Assembly (NCBI RefSeq): GCF_020089865.1
Contig: NZ_JAIRBM010000012.1
Span: 62,001-126,000 of the forward strand
Length of the DNA: 64,000 nucleotides
Origin: Microvirga puerhi
GTDB lineage: Bacteria > Pseudomonadota > Alphaproteobacteria > Rhizobiales > Beijerinckiaceae
Direction: 5' to 3'
The notes under the pieces are model-generated. The model searched no databases. It was not told the origin of the DNA and saw only the letters and a program-made list of their open reading frames with translations. Positions 46,099 to 54,553 of the stretch are shown here, one piece after another (positions within the stretch are counted from its first letter, which is position 1; every line of letters begins with the position of its first letter). The position numbers were made by a program, and so were the translations under genes.

Positions 46099-46286
46099 TA
46101 AAGTCCCGCTTTGGGACGGTATTCCCCTGGCGGTAGGCAGGTACGGCGGCGCCCAACAATCATGACGCATGGGAAACTTCAGATGCGATGAAAGCTTAGG
46201 GAGGTGTTGCATCGGCTCTACAGCTTTCGGCTCTCAGGTTGGTTACGGTCAAGCTGAGAAGTTCAACTCCCGATTGTCGACCCAAT

Positions 46287-47498
46287 ATGGCCCGCTCGCC
46301 CGCCCTCACGGCTGATCCCTCCACCGACGCTGCTGCCTTTCTGCGCCGTGTGGGTTTCGCGCTCCTCCTCTTCGCGATCCCGATTGCGGCCCTCCTCACC
46401 CGGCGCGCTGTCGTGGTCCTGGCCCCTCTGGCGGTCGCCCTTCTGGTGCTTGCGACCTTTCTCGACAGCGGCGCGCGGGCGCCGCGCGACAAGCTCATCC
46501 GTGTGTTGACATCGTCAGCAGGGCTTGCCGGTATCGTGCTGCTGGCGTGGAGCGCGTTGTCCCTGCTCTGGACCCCATTCGTCCCAGAAGCCTCCGAACG
46601 GCTGCTCAATATTGCGGCTATGGCTCTGCTCGGCCTCGCCGGCTATCTGGCGCTTCCAGATCGCATGCGGTCGGCTAATCTCTACATCCTACCGGTCGGG
46701 GTCGGTCTCACGGCATTCCTGGGCCTGCTCATTGCATATGAAGGCGACTTCAGCCTGGACCAGGATGGCGGGAGCTTGGAGCGCGGGATGATCGTGCTGG
46801 CGCTCCTGGTGTGGCCTGCCGTGACGTGGTTGCATTCTCGGAGTCGTAGCCTGGAGGCTTTGCTTCTGGCCGTTCTCGTCGCCCTGGGAGCGCTTCTGAC
46901 CGGAGAATCGCTGGCCCTTGAAGGATTGGCCATCGGTGCGGCTGCCTTTGCCTTGACCGCCATCGCCCCCCGTGCCGGACCACGGCTGATCGCCCTGACA
47001 ATGGCGGGGCTGCTCCTGCTCGCCCCCATTCTGCCCTTTGTCCTCGAACCGGCCGCCGTGATGATTGCGGGGCCGAATTCTCCCCTCGTCGCCAGCCTCG
47101 ATGTATGGCGTCATGTGGTGACGAGCGAACCGCTTCGCCTCATCACGGGTCACGGACTTGAAACCGCCCTGCGCGGCCGATTCTTCAGTCTGCTATCGGT
47201 GGATGCACCCTACACGGTGCTGTTCGAGATCTGGTACGAGCTCGGCCTTGTCGGAGCAGTGGCGGGGGCCGTCCTCCTCTATTCTGTCGTGCGGAAATCC
47301 AGCGAGCAGCGTCCGATCCTGGAGCCTGGAATCATAGCTGCCTTCGCAACCGCCTATGCATTCGGATGCCTCGGCATCGGCACGGCGCAGGTCTGGTGGT
47401 TCACGGCTCTCGTTGTGGTGGTGCTGATCTTCGTCGCTATCGAGCGCGGGCAATTCCGGACAACCCGCCCGAAGGCCATCCTTCACCGGACTCGCTGA
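46287..47498 (+). CDS. O-antigen ligase/polymerase-like membrane protein
   Basis: A 403-residue inner-membrane protein with about ten hydrophobic helices. Between helices near residues 280-310 it has a periplasmic loop containing RHVVTSEPLRLITGHGLETALRG, followed by FEIWYELGLVGA. This is the layout of the Wzy/WaaL (O-antigen ligase) superfamily, where the GxG...E/W segment is conserved. No glycosyltransferases or polysaccharide genes are nearby. The ATG at 46287 lacks a clear ribosome-binding site, and an in-frame TTG at 46239 would add 16 residues. Confidence 0.7.
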   Translation: MARSPALTADPSTDAAAFLRRVGFALLLFAIPIAALLTRRAVVVLAPLAVALLVLATFLDSGARAPRDKLIRVLTSSAGLAGIVLLAWSALSLLWTPFVPEASERLLNIAAMALLGLAGYLALPDRMRSANLYILPVGVGLTAFLGLLIAYEGDFSLDQDGGSLERGMIVLALLVWPAVTWLHSRSRSLEALLLAVLVALGALLTGESLALEGLAIGAAAFALTAIAPRAGPRLIALTMAGLLLLAPILPFVLEPAAVMIAGPNSPLVASLDVWRHVVTSEPLRLITGHGLETALRGRFFSLLSVDAPYTVLFEIWYELGLVGAVAGAVLLYSVVRKSSEQRPILEPGIIAAFATAYAFGCLGIGTAQVWWFTALVVVVLIFVAIERGQFRTTRPKAILHRTR

Positions 47499-47589
47499 CA
47501 AAAGCCGCCTTTTGATCCTCTGTAGCAATTGACGGGGGAGCCTATCCTCTGCTTCGCTTGGCGCTTGCCCCACCATGCAAGGGTCTTCC

Positions 47590-48759
47590 ATGCCGATCAT
47601 CAATCGTATTGCCGATCTCACCGACGAAATTGCCACTTGGCGCAGAGACTTCCACGAAAATCCGGAGCTTCTCTTCGACGTCCACCGCACGGCCGGCATC
47701 GTCGCCGACAAGCTCAAGGCATTCGGCTGCGACGAGGTGGTGACTGGGATCGCGCAGACGGGTGTCGTCGGCGTGATCAAGGGTCGCACCAATGCATCCG
47801 GGAAGGTCATCGGACTGCGCGCCGACATGGATGCACTTCCGATCGAGGAAGCCACCGATCTTCCCTATAAGTCCAAGACTCCCGGTAAGATGCACGCCTG
47901 CGGCCACGACGGTCACACCGCCATGCTGCTCGGCGCCGCGAAGTATCTGGCGGAGACCCGCAACTTCGACGGCACCGCGATCATGATCTTCCAGCCTGCG
48001 GAGGAAGGCGGCGGCGGCGGTGACGCCATGATCAAGGACGGGCTCATGGAGCGCTTCGGCGTGCAGGAAGTCTACGGCATGCACAATATGCCAGGCCTCC
48101 CGGTCGGCCATTTCGCTATCAAGCCGGGGCCAATCATGGCTGCGGCCGATCGCTTCAGCATTACCATCGAAGGCAAGGGCGCTCATGCCGCGCGTCCGCA
48201 CGACGGAATCGATACGATCCTCGTGGCAAGCCATGTAATCACAGCTCTGCAATCCGTTGCGTCGCGCAATGTCGATCCGCTGGAATCAGTGGTGGTGTCG
48301 GTCTGCTCGATCAAGTCGGGCGAAACCTTCAACGTCATTCCGCAGACGGCGGAGCTGCTCGGTACGGTGCGTACCTTGTCTCCAGCCGTCCAGGATCTGG
48401 CGGAAGACCGGATCCGGGGCATTGTCGACGGCGTCTGCGCAGCCTTCGGCGCCAAGGCTAGCATCACCTACTGGCGCGGATATCCAGTGACCGTCAACGA
48501 TACGGAAAAGACCTCCTTCATCGTCGATGTCGCCAAGCAGATTGCCGGCGAGAACGCTGTCGATACAGGTGTTCAGCCCATGATGGGGTCGGAGGATTTC
48601 TCGTTCATGCTGAACGAGCGACCCGGCGCCTATATCTTCGTCGGCAATGGAGACACGGCCGGACTTCACCATCCAGCTTATAATTTCGACGACGAAGCGG
48701 CGCCTTATGGCGTGTCTCTTTGGGCGAAAGTCGTCGAAGCGGGCATGCCGGCGCGCTGA
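47590..48759 (+). CDS. M20 family amidohydrolase (aminoacylase/hippurate hydrolase-like)
   Basis: A 389-residue metallo-amidohydrolase of the M20D subfamily. Metal ligands are in MHACGHDGHTAML (Cys104, His106) and the acidic pair in QPAEEGGGGGDAMI. The YGMHNMPGLPVG and C-terminal MGSEDFSFML segments are also conserved. M20D enzymes hydrolyse N-acyl or indoleacetyl amino acids. ATG 47590 (MPIINRI) is the usual start; an in-frame ATG at 47575 adds five residues. Cytoplasmic. Substrate unknown. Confidence 0.9.
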   Translation: MPIINRIADLTDEIATWRRDFHENPELLFDVHRTAGIVADKLKAFGCDEVVTGIAQTGVVGVIKGRTNASGKVIGLRADMDALPIEEATDLPYKSKTPGKMHACGHDGHTAMLLGAAKYLAETRNFDGTAIMIFQPAEEGGGGGDAMIKDGLMERFGVQEVYGMHNMPGLPVGHFAIKPGPIMAAADRFSITIEGKGAHAARPHDGIDTILVASHVITALQSVASRNVDPLESVVVSVCSIKSGETFNVIPQTAELLGTVRTLSPAVQDLAEDRIRGIVDGVCAAFGAKASITYWRGYPVTVNDTEKTSFIVDVAKQIAGENAVDTGVQPMMGSEDFSFMLNERPGAYIFVGNGDTAGLHHPAYNFDDEAAPYGVSLWAKVVEAGMPAR

Positions 48760-48782
48760 TCCAACCTGTGGTTAAAAAGACA

Positions 48783-48810
48783 ATCGCCGCCGGTTTATAC
48801 CGGCGGCGAT
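48783..48810 (-). terminator. Intrinsic terminator of lldP
   Basis: An 11-bp perfect stem (ATCGCCGCCGG at 48783-48793 with CCGGCGGCGAT at 48800-48810, 6-base loop). Read on the minus strand it is followed by TGTCTTTTT, so it terminates the lldP transcript; on the plus strand there is no T-run. Confidence 0.85.
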
Positions 48811-48834
48811 GTCATGTCGGGCAGGCGCCAACCG

Positions 48835-50526
48835 TCAGTGAACCACCATGGCCGTAAACGGATGGACATAGGCCTGCAGCATCACGAGGACACCCACGAG
48901 CGACGCGAGTGCGATCGAGTGCCAGAACACGAAGCGCAGGATGGTGCCCTCGTGGCCGAACCAGTTGGTTGCGGTTGACGCCACCACGATGGATTGTGCG
49001 TCGATCATCTTGCCCATGACGCCGCCGCTCGAGTTGGATGCGGCCATGAGGATCTCCGACAGGCCGAGCTGACCCGCCGTGATCTTCTGCAGATTGCCGA
49101 AGAGAACGTTCGAGGCCGTATCGGAGCCTGTCAGAGCCACGCCCAACCAGCCGAGAAGCGCCGCAAAGAACGGATACAGCCAGCCCGTTTGGGCGAAGGC
49201 GAGGCCCAGCGTCGCATCAACGCCGGCATAACGGGTCAGCGTTCCCAGAGCGAGCATGGCTGCGATGGTGATGAGAGAGTAGCGAACCACCCAAAGCGTC
49301 TCGCCATAGGCCTGGATCAGCCGCAGAGGCGAATATTTCATCACAAACCCGGATATGATCGCCGCCAGCAGGATGCCGGTGCCCGTCATGGTGAGGATGT
49401 TGAACCCGAAGATCGCAGCCTCCGGCGTCGCCTTCGGCACGACCGGGGGGACCTTCTGCACCATGTTGTGTAGGCCCTCGAACGTCCATTTCGGGAAATA
49501 GAGCGGGTTGACGACGTCCTTGAAGGTCTGCGTTCCCCAGATGAAGACGACAACGCAGAGGATGATCCATGGAAGCCACGCCTTGAACACGTCGCTGGAG
49601 CTGTGGCGCGGGGTTCCGGAGAGCTCCGCCGTCGCGGCAGCGCCGAGCGAGGCCGGGCGGCTTGCCAGCGTCGCCTCCGTTTCGCCGCTGCGCAGGGCGG
49701 GACTCGCCCAGATCTCGACAGGTTGCCAAATCTTGAGGAAACCGAACAAGCAGGCCATCGACACGAGGGACGCGACCACGTCCACCAGCCAGGGACCGTG
49801 GTAATTCGACACCAGGAATTGTGGAACCGCGAAGGCGACGCCGCAGACCAGCACAGCCGGCCAGATCTGCAGCATTCCGCGGAAACCGGCGAAGGTCCAG
49901 ATCAGCCAGAACGGCACGATAAGGGAGAAGAAAGGCAGCTGCCGTCCGGCCATAGCGCCAAGGGCGAAGGGATCAAGCCCCGTGACGGCTCCGAGGGTCA
50001 CGATCGGCGTTCCGAGGGCGCCATAGGCCACCGGAGCGGTGTTGGCGATCAGCGACAGGCCCGATGCCGCGAGGGGGGAGAACCCGAGCCCGATGAGGAT
50101 GGCACCGGTGACCGCGACCGGCGTACCGAACCCCGCCGCCCCCTCGAAGAAGGCGCCGAACGAAAAGGCGACCAGGAGAAGCTGCAGACGGCGGTCCGCC
50201 GTGATACCGGCAATCGAGTCCTGCAGGGTCTTGAACGAACCGTTCTCGACCGTCAGCCGGTAGAGAAAGATGACGTTGAGAATGATCCATCCGATGGGGA
50301 AGAGCCCGGTCAAGGCTCCAAGCCCAGCGGCTTCAAGAGCCATGCCGCTCGGCATGCCGAAGCCGGCAATGGCGATGAGCAGCGTAAGGATAAGAGCGAT
50401 GATGGCCGCAAAATGCGCCTGCATTCTCGCGAAAGCGATGAGCCCCAGCAGGCATACGACCGGTAAGGCGGCAACGATGGTCGAGAGAACGGCGCTCCCG
50501 AACGGATTGTAGACCTGGCTCCACAT
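48835..50526 (-). CDS. lldP: L-lactate permease
   Basis: A 563-residue membrane transporter of the LctP family. About twelve helices are visible. The family blocks EGAAGFGTPVAVTGAILIGLGF, NTAPVAYGALGTPI and the C-terminal GSDTASNVLFGNLQ are present. It closely follows E. coli LldP from the first residues (MWSQVYNPFGSAVLS against MNLWQQNYDPAGN). I chose the ATG at 50526 over the one at 50532 because the GGGGAA ribosome-binding site is 8 bases from the former and only 2 from the latter. It imports lactate or glycolate with protons. No lactate dehydrogenase is adjacent. Confidence 0.92.
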   Translation of the reverse strand: MWSQVYNPFGSAVLSTIVAALPVVCLLGLIAFARMQAHFAAIIALILTLLIAIAGFGMPSGMALEAAGLGALTGLFPIGWIILNVIFLYRLTVENGSFKTLQDSIAGITADRRLQLLLVAFSFGAFFEGAAGFGTPVAVTGAILIGLGFSPLAASGLSLIANTAPVAYGALGTPIVTLGAVTGLDPFALGAMAGRQLPFFSLIVPFWLIWTFAGFRGMLQIWPAVLVCGVAFAVPQFLVSNYHGPWLVDVVASLVSMACLFGFLKIWQPVEIWASPALRSGETEATLASRPASLGAAATAELSGTPRHSSSDVFKAWLPWIILCVVVFIWGTQTFKDVVNPLYFPKWTFEGLHNMVQKVPPVVPKATPEAAIFGFNILTMTGTGILLAAIISGFVMKYSPLRLIQAYGETLWVVRYSLITIAAMLALGTLTRYAGVDATLGLAFAQTGWLYPFFAALLGWLGVALTGSDTASNVLFGNLQKITAGQLGLSEILMAASNSSGGVMGKMIDAQSIVVASTATNWFGHEGTILRFVFWHSIALASLVGVLVMLQAYVHPFTAMVVH

Positions 50527-50607
50527 GACCATTTCCCCTGAACCTGCCAGCTGATGCCGGCATTTGGTTGAGGCGGTCAGGCCACAGCGGTCGTCCCGCC
50601 CGTAACA

Positions 50608-50635
50608 AAGTTAGGGCGATGCGCCTTTGCGACAA
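50608..50635 (-). promoter_or_regulatory. Candidate promoter of lldP
   Basis: On the minus strand TTGTCG (50635-50630) and TAACTT (50613-50608) are separated by 16 bases, about 80 bases upstream of the lldP start and inside the 143-base gap after ribA. Assigned by eye. Confidence 0.35.
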
Positions 50636-50675
50636 TATGAACTAAAGGTGCAGGTTTTCAGGATAGCCGGCGTGC

Positions 50676-51791
50676 TCAATCCTTGGCGGATGCGGCCAGC
50701 AGACCTTCGATATCGATGTAATGCCCGGCCCGATCCCGCTTCGAGGCCAGGTAGCTCACATTCTCCGCCGTGGGACGCCCGAGGACGCGGTGATCGGACA
50801 CCACGTCGAGACCCGCTTTCTTCAAAGTCTCGATCTTCTCCGGGTTGTTGGTCAGGAGCCTGACCGACGAGACACCCAGCTTCTGGAGCATGACGGCGGC
50901 GAATTCGAACCGGCGCTGATCGGCATCGAACCCGAGCACCTCGTCGGCGTCATAGGTGTCATAGCCCTGCGATTGCAGCTTGTAGGCACGGATCTTGTTG
51001 GCGATTCCGTTCCCTCGGCCCTCCTGGTCCAAGTAGAGAAGAATGCCACCTTGGTTCTGCGCCATGAAGCGGACCGTCTCACGCAACTGATCGCCGCAAT
51101 CGCATTTCAGGCTGCCGAACAGGTCGCCTGTCAGGCAAGCCGAATGCAGGCGGACCGTTACGGGTTTCGAAAAATCAGGTGAGCCGACGATGATGGCGAC
51201 CTGGTCGCGCATGCCCTCACCGCCGCGAAACACCACGAACTCACTGCTCGGAGCGCCCTCCAAAGGCACGGGTGCTCGGCTGACGATCCTGAGATCGAGC
51301 GTCTTCGCCTGGCGATGATTCCGGATCGCCGCGCCGGAGACGCGGACCAGCGAAGGATCGACTTCGATTCCGGCCGTCAGTGGCACGACGATTACTGCCG
51401 GCAAGACCAAGGACAGGCGCGCGAGCTCAAGCGCCTCTTCATCGATGGATGTAGCAGGCCGAACAGGCGCATCGATGCGCCCATCCATCTTGAGCGCGAG
51501 GGCTTCGATACGCTGCTTGTCGACGGTGGGAAGCGCCACGCTTCCGGCTGCGTCGCGGACCAGTCCGAGGCGGCGCAGACGGGCTGGCGGCAGAACGAGG
51601 TGAGCATGACCACCGGCGATCGCCTCGATCTGCTCGGCCATAGCATCATCGAGGTCTTCAATGCCGAGAGCCAGAGCGCTGCCGTTTGTCCCATCAATCA
51701 CGACGGGACGAGCGCTGCGAAACTCCATGACGGCCCGCTCCACGGCGGTGACGGCGGGATCCTCTGATAGACTTAAGACAAGACGCATCAT
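50676..51791 (-). CDS. ribA: GTP cyclohydrolase II with degenerate RibB-like N-terminal domain
   Basis: A 371-residue protein. The C-terminal half (about 165-371) is a complete GTP cyclohydrolase II. Zinc ligands are Cys219, Cys230 and Cys232 in HSACLTGDLFGSLKCDCGDQL. LYLDQEGRGNGI and LLTNNPEKI carry substrate residues. It opens riboflavin synthesis from GTP. Residues 28-80 (RPVVIDGTNGSALALG ... LPPARLRRLGL) align in outline with dihydroxybutanone-phosphate synthase (RibB) but lack its DDEDRENEGD catalytic loop. The N half is therefore probably a non-catalytic RibB relic. It precedes lldP on the same strand. Confidence 0.9.
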   Translation of the reverse strand: MMRLVLSLSEDPAVTAVERAVMEFRSARPVVIDGTNGSALALGIEDLDDAMAEQIEAIAGGHAHLVLPPARLRRLGLVRDAAGSVALPTVDKQRIEALALKMDGRIDAPVRPATSIDEEALELARLSLVLPAVIVVPLTAGIEVDPSLVRVSGAAIRNHRQAKTLDLRIVSRAPVPLEGAPSSEFVVFRGGEGMRDQVAIIVGSPDFSKPVTVRLHSACLTGDLFGSLKCDCGDQLRETVRFMAQNQGGILLYLDQEGRGNGIANKIRAYKLQSQGYDTYDADEVLGFDADQRRFEFAAVMLQKLGVSSVRLLTNNPEKIETLKKAGLDVVSDHRVLGRPTAENVSYLASKRDRAGHYIDIEGLLAASAKD

Positions 51792-51951
51792 CGATTGAGC
51801 TCAAACGACCGAACAGCCTCGGCCAAGAGCCATCCTTCTCTGGCGAACCATGGACGCCGACCGAACACGGTCGCGCTTTCAGAATGGCGTAACCTTAGCA
51901 TAGCCCCTTTGAAGTCCCTAATGAGGCAGATGGGATGGCTGCCATGCAGGT

Positions 51952-52917
51952 TCAACAATCGGCCTGTTTTCTCAAGGCAGGTTCTGGTGGAGACAGCCGC
52001 CGGCGAAGACCCGAAATCAGCCGACCGTCGATCAGGATCAGACCCGCACCGATGAGGCTCATGCCGGCGATTTGCCGGGTTTCGAGCCTTTCTCCAAGGA
52101 GCAAGACACCGAACAGAATTGCGCTGATGGGGATCAGGAAGGTGACGAGGCCCACATTCGTAGCCCCAGCCCGCGCGAGCAGGCGGAAGAACAAAATATA
52201 TGCGAATGCCGTAGAGATGATGGCGAGCCCCGCCAGGGAAAGGAGGGCGGCGGTGCCGGGAAGCGGCAGGGTCCACGGCCGGTCGACAGCCAAAGCCAGG
52301 GGAACCAGGAGAATGCTCGAGGCCGTTACTTGGCCCGCGGCAGTGACCAGAGGCGGGACGCCCATGCTCTTGAAGCGTCGTCCGAAGACGCCGGCAAAGC
52401 CATAGGACAGGGCTGCTCCCAGAATTGCGACCTGCGCCAGGATGCTTGCATCGCGAGCCGAGAAGGCAGCCGCTCCGATCATGATCGCAACACCCACGAA
52501 GCCGGTCACGACGCCGGCCAACCGCGCCCCGGTCAGTTTCTCGTCGGCAGTCAGATAGTGAGCGACGACGACCGTGAAGAGTGGCGTCGTCGCGTTCAGG
52601 ATGGACGCCAGGCCGCTGGCGATATGGCCCTGACCCCAGACGATCAGCGTGAAAGGAATGGCATTGTTCAGGACGCCCATGCCCAGAAAGGCAGCCCAAA
52701 CCCGCCTCTCTCGCGGCAGCGATATTCCCATGAGCCGTAGCACACTTTGCAAGGCAAGGGCTGCCAGGAGGACACGACAGGCCACGATGGTGAAGGGCGG
52801 CAACTCCTTCACGACCACGCCGATAAACAGGAATGAGCCGCCCCAGACGACGGAGAGGACGATCAACAGCGCCCAGTCGGAGGCGGTCATGGTTTTTCGA
52901 ATCGAGGATTCTGTCAT
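51952..52917 (-). CDS. DMT-superfamily (EamA) transporter
   Basis: A 321-residue membrane protein with ten predicted helices arranged as two EamA repeats. The first repeat opens with WALLIVLSVVWGGSFLFIGVVVKELPPFTIVACRV and ends near LTADEKLTG. The second ends with FGVLLLGERLETRQIAGMSLIGAGLILI. The ATG at 52917 gives the family-typical N terminus; the frame is open 14 residues further. Likely an exporter of amino acids or other metabolites; substrate unknown. An alternative frame over the same bases encodes nothing recognisable. Confidence 0.88.
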   Translation of the reverse strand: MTESSIRKTMTASDWALLIVLSVVWGGSFLFIGVVVKELPPFTIVACRVLLAALALQSVLRLMGISLPRERRVWAAFLGMGVLNNAIPFTLIVWGQGHIASGLASILNATTPLFTVVVAHYLTADEKLTGARLAGVVTGFVGVAIMIGAAAFSARDASILAQVAILGAALSYGFAGVFGRRFKSMGVPPLVTAAGQVTASSILLVPLALAVDRPWTLPLPGTAALLSLAGLAIISTAFAYILFFRLLARAGATNVGLVTFLIPISAILFGVLLLGERLETRQIAGMSLIGAGLILIDGRLISGLRRRLSPPEPALRKQADC

Positions 52918-52986
52918 TGCGAGGTCCGTAAACGAGACCTTGTCATGGCATGTCGGCATCTGCCGTTCGACCCGTTTCCTGTGCCG

Positions 52987-53736
52987 TCAGGAGAGATCGT
53001 ACCACTCGCCGTCCTGCTTGCAGGCCACCATGGACCCTTTACGCGTTCCCTCGCTTCCCTTCCATTCCTGATGAACGAGGCGGCATACGAGACCCATCGA
53101 CATGTCGCTCTTCGGGAAGACCTGGACCGTCACTTTTCCCGAAGCGCCGGTCTCGGGATTACGCCATGTGGTACTCCGCCCATTCGCTCCATCGATGACG
53201 GACAGGATTGCCCTGGCCTCTGTCGGGCGATCCGCCTCAGGAACAATCCGGGCAGCCGCCCGCTCTGCCTCGGCCTGGACCATGGCTGACTGCACTTGGC
53301 TCCGCGCCGCAGATATCTGTGCATTCGCCATACCGGTCGTTGCCGCCTGCATGGCGATTCCCGGCGCAGAGGCGAGGAGACCCACGCCGCCTGACATGGC
53401 GCCACCAATGGCAGCCTGGGCGATGCTATTCGCCAGAGCCATGTTCTGCATCATCATGACTTGGCTCATCTGGCCGTCGACGGCGCTCATCAGGTTGGGA
53501 CGATCGGTCCGCCCGTCAGCCACGTCCCGGAGCCTTGCCGCCATTCTGCTGAGCTTCACTCCATCCGACGAAGCTTCTTCGGCCGGCGCAACGCTCTGCG
53601 CAAGGCCGACTGCCGTGCCTGCTATCCCGGTCGGGTCGAGACCAGCCGCCGTGCTGGCAAGGCGCGCACCGCCCGTCTGATTACAGGCGGACAGCAAAAC
53701 GGCCAGCCCCACCAATAAAATGAATGGTCTCGACAT
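52987..53736 (-). CDS. Lipoprotein with C-terminal surface-antigen-like domain
   Basis: A 249-residue lipoprotein. The signal ends in the lipobox LLSAC near residue 18. The middle (about 25-150) is Ala/Met/Gly-rich and helical. The C-terminal 70 residues (TTWRNPETGASGKVTV ... CRLVHQEW ... KGSMVACKQDGEWYDL) resemble the small surface-antigen (17-kDa) domain with two conserved cysteines. Probably outer-membrane or periplasmic. The start at 53736 is set by the signal peptide; the longer frame adds nine residues. Function unknown. Confidence 0.75.
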   Translation of the reverse strand: MSRPFILLVGLAVLLSACNQTGGARLASTAAGLDPTGIAGTAVGLAQSVAPAEEASSDGVKLSRMAARLRDVADGRTDRPNLMSAVDGQMSQVMMMQNMALANSIAQAAIGGAMSGGVGLLASAPGIAMQAATTGMANAQISAARSQVQSAMVQAEAERAAARIVPEADRPTEARAILSVIDGANGRSTTWRNPETGASGKVTVQVFPKSDMSMGLVCRLVHQEWKGSEGTRKGSMVACKQDGEWYDLS

Positions 53737-53956
53737 TGAAAGCCCCCAAAAAATTGAGGACATGTCCTATCATAACGTTATAGGCTTCGAGAAGACCATA
53801 GATGCCGATGGGTAAGCCAACCAGCTATCAGATCACCGTCATTTTTGAGGTTTCGACAGGTCCGATGAGGTGGACACGGCAACCATTGATTTACGACGAT
53901 TGTGGGTTCGGCGCCGGCTTTACCCGACGTTCACTCCTCAGGGGCGAGGGTGGCAA

Positions 53957-54244
53957 ATGACCTGTTCCCTGGACGCCGCGGCTGTCATGCATTCGGATTC
54001 TACTCCCGACCGATCGTTCTCGACCTCCGGCGTCGCCGTCGGGCAGCGTCCCGTCCTGGGGTCGTCGAGCCTCCACTCGGCCCCTGCTCGGCATCATAGC
54101 TTCATCCTCGGTCGCTCTGACGCGAGACTACGTTCCCTGCTCAATCAGGAGGAGCGGGATCGTCTCCATTGCTGGTCGCTGATCGTCGCGCTTGTTTCGT
54201 CGGTGACGGGCCTCACGCTGCTTCTGACGGCAGCCTTTCCCTGA
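53957..54244 (+). CDS. Small protein with C-terminal membrane anchor, hypothetical
   Basis: A 95-residue ORF. The first 65 residues are Ser/Ala/Arg-rich and look disordered, then ARLRSLLNQEERDRL is helical and a single hydrophobic segment (WSLIVALVSSVTGLTLLLTA) ends the protein. GAGGG lies about 6 bases before ATG 53957; the frame is open back to 53870. A 15-bp palindromic terminator follows 15 bases after the stop, which supports a real transcript. No family recognised. Confidence 0.5.
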   Translation: MTCSLDAAAVMHSDSTPDRSFSTSGVAVGQRPVLGSSSLHSAPARHHSFILGRSDARLRSLLNQEERDRLHCWSLIVALVSSVTGLTLLLTAAFP

Positions 54245-54259
54245 ATTCGGCACACGATG

Positions 54260-54291
54260 GCGAAAGCCCGGAGCGAGCTCCGGGCTTTCGC
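54260..54291. terminator. Bidirectional terminator between two small convergent genes
   Basis: A 15-bp perfect stem (GCGAAAGCCCGGAGC at 54260-54274 with its complement at 54277-54291) whose ends carry AAA/TTT runs on both strands. It lies between the stops at 54244 and 54297 and can serve both genes. Confidence 0.85.
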
Positions 54292-54296
54292 GTCAT

Positions 54297-54497
54297 TCAG
54301 GCCACTGGGCCGGGATTGGGCGGATTTCCCGGATCGGGAACACCAGGCTCCGATGGGGGAAGATCCGGATCGGTTGCCGGAACCTCCGTCGGCTCTCCGG
54401 CGGGGATTTCGGTCGGGGTATGACCCGGAAGAACCGGATTGGGCGGAGGAGTCGGTGGCTGCGGCTGCGGATCGTAAGGACCGGGTCCTCTGGTCAT
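54297..54497 (-). CDS. Small proline-rich protein, hypothetical
   Basis: A 66-residue ORF beginning MTRGPGPYDPQPQPPTPPPN and almost entirely Pro, Glu, Gly, Thr and Asp, so extended and disordered. GGAG lies 8 bases before the ATG on the minus strand, and the bidirectional terminator follows its stop. I do not recognise a function. The composition could also arise from GC-rich spacer, but ribosome-binding site plus terminator support a gene. Confidence 0.5.
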   Translation of the reverse strand: MTRGPGPYDPQPQPPTPPPNPVLPGHTPTEIPAGEPTEVPATDPDLPPSEPGVPDPGNPPNPGPVA

Positions 54498-54553
54498 GAC
54501 ACATACTCCATGGCTTGTCTGCGACGCTAACGGACGGCCCTACGGTCCGTTCC

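Noticed and set aside
51788..52699. 303-codon minus-strand frame overlapping the DMT transporter in another frame
   Set aside because: The alternative frame encodes ten clear membrane helices with EamA motifs; this one is Arg/Ser/Cys-rich noise.
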